From: Pseudomonadales bacterium
GTDB lineage: Bacteria > Pseudomonadota > Gammaproteobacteria > Pseudomonadales > Azotimanducaceae
Length of the DNA stretch: 7,108 bases
Assembly: GCA_029244465.1 (NCBI GenBank)
Contig: JAQWQN010000234.1
Coordinates: 1 to 7,108, forward strand
Direction: 5' to 3'
Shown: positions 6,255 to 7,108 of the stretch, piece after piece
Position numbering within the stretch: position 1 is the stretch's first letter
Layout of the letters: each line of letters starts with the position of its first letter
Position numbers and translations under genes: made by a program
The notes under the pieces: generated by a model
What the model saw: only the letters and a program-made list of their open reading frames with translations
Told to the model about the DNA's origin: nothing
Database searches by the model: none

Positions 6255-6878
6255 ATGCTTAAAATTGTTGATCTTGTCTCCACGCGCGATGGTGAAGCCG
6301 TTTTTGCGCCGGTGGCGTTTGAGTGTGGCGCAGGACAAAGTGTAGAGATCGTGGGCCCAAATGGTTCTGGTAAAACGACGCTGTTACGTACCCTCGCGGG
6401 GCTTCATTCGCAATACGCCGGTACCTATCAGTTTGGTAGCGATGAAGCCCCCGTGTACCCTTTGTACCAAGGGCATCGTATCGGTCTTGATGAATCCTTA
6501 AGTGCGTTGGACAATTTAGGCTGGTTTGCAGCGCTGGTCGGCCAGAAGATTGCGCAAAAAGATACAGTGGACGTGCTCGCTCGAGTCGGCGCCCTCAGAT
6601 TTGCCCAGACTCCGGTGGGGCAACTATCGCAGGGTCAACAGCGACGTGTCACAATGGCCCGCTGGTTACAGAGCGACGCTCGATTGTGGTTGTTGGACGA
6701 ACCCTTGACCGCGCTTGATGAAAATGCACAAACGTTGCTTGTTGAACTTATAGACGAAGCGGTGGCCGCAGGTAAAACGGTGCTCTATGCGACACATGCA
6801 GGCCTGCCGGTCAGAGATAAATCCATGCTGGCGATAACGGCGATGAGCCAATACAGCGGCGTGGGTGATTTTGGATGA
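6255..6878 (+). CDS. ccmA: Heme exporter ATP-binding protein CcmA (System I cytochrome c maturation)
   Basis: ATPase subunit of the CcmABCD complex. It drives release of heme-loaded CcmE so that periplasmic apocytochromes c can be loaded. The product is 207 residues, the normal length for CcmA. Visible ABC motifs: Walker A GPNGSGKT (34-41), signature LSQGQQRR (124-131; the QQRR form is typical of CcmA), Walker B LWLLDEP (144-150), and H-loop His181. The YQGHRIGLDESLSALDNL segment (71-88) matches the CcmA-specific GH motif downstream of the Q-loop region. No membrane segments, as expected. The Shine-Dalgarno is weak (GGTGAAG 7 bases upstream). The stop overlaps the ccmB start by ATGA, so the two are translationally coupled. 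Identity as CcmA rather than another short ABC ATPase is settled by the ccmB that follows. Confidence 0.95.
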   Translation: MLKIVDLVSTRDGEAVFAPVAFECGAGQSVEIVGPNGSGKTTLLRTLAGLHSQYAGTYQFGSDEAPVYPLYQGHRIGLDESLSALDNLGWFAALVGQKIAQKDTVDVLARVGALRFAQTPVGQLSQGQQRRVTMARWLQSDARLWLLDEPLTALDENAQTLLVELIDEAVAAGKTVLYATHAGLPVRDKSMLAITAMSQYSGVGDFG

Positions 6879-7108
6879 TCGTTGCACTGTTTCGCAGGGA
6901 GATGCGCCATTTGGCGGCAAATCCGACCCAAGTTTTGAACCCTTTGGCATTTTTGTTTCTCGCTGTCACACTGTTTGCGATAGCGGTACCCGGTGAGCAA
7001 TTAGCGTCGAGTGGCATAGCGATTCTCTGGGTACTTGTTCTGCTCACAAATATGTTGGCGCTGGATTCGATGTTTAGACGTGAGTTTGACAACGGTGTTC
7101 TGGAGCAG
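6875..7108 (+). CDS. ccmB: Heme exporter permease CcmB, N-terminal part (runs off window)
   Basis: Inner-membrane subunit of the CcmABCD complex. The first 78 codons are visible and the frame is open to the window edge; full CcmB proteins are about 220 residues. A short amphipathic start (FRREMRH) is followed by a first membrane segment near residues 22-39 (LNPLAFLFLAVTLFAIAV). A second lies near 46-63 (SGIAILWVLVLLTNMLAL). The conserved cytoplasmic motif comes next: FRREFDNGVLEQ at 67-78, matching the LFRDDLQDGSLEQ region of E. coli CcmB. It starts on the ATGA that ends ccmA. The rest of the ccm operon (ccmC onward) is expected to the right. Confidence 0.94.
   Translation, partial: MIVALFRREMRHLAANPTQVLNPLAFLFLAVTLFAIAVPGEQLASSGIAILWVLVLLTNMLALDSMFRREFDNGVLEQ

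Overview
The window looks like chromosomal DNA of a free-living gammaproteobacterium with moderate GC (near half by eye). Three things point that way. There is a YheU/UPF0270 gene, a family found mainly in Gammaproteobacteria. There is a full-length PpnN-type nucleotide nucleosidase close in sequence to the E. coli protein. There is also the start of a System I cytochrome c maturation (ccm) operon. The genus cannot be named from this stretch. I see no mobile element, tRNA, rRNA or CRISPR array.

Left part (1-1934, minus strand): a two-gene signalling operon. An ArcA/TorR-like OmpR-family response regulator comes first. It is followed after 24 bases by a large protein kinase gene that runs off the left edge. 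The visible 400 residues hold a Ser/Thr-kinase domain and the start of an AAA-type ATPase domain. This is the layout of the PknK/HstK-like multidomain kinases, many of which end in a GAF domain and a histidine kinase. If that end exists here, the regulator next door is the obvious partner.

Centre (1935-2725): a divergent promoter region with a clear 8+8 bp inverted repeat, then the small yheU-like gene on the plus strand. After it come about 460 bases with no recognisable gene. That stretch has unexplained open frames and a 9-bp direct repeat upstream of the next gene.

Right part (2726-7108, plus strand): a TonB-dependent outer-membrane receptor of unknown substrate, then ppnN, ccmA and the first 78 codons of ccmB. 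ppnN and ccmA are 35 bases apart, and ccmA and ccmB overlap by ATGA. ppnN may therefore be transcribed with the cytochrome c maturation genes. No single new system is evident. The most unusual elements are the regulator/Ser-Thr-kinase pair with its palindromic control region, and the unexplained stretch between yheU and the receptor.
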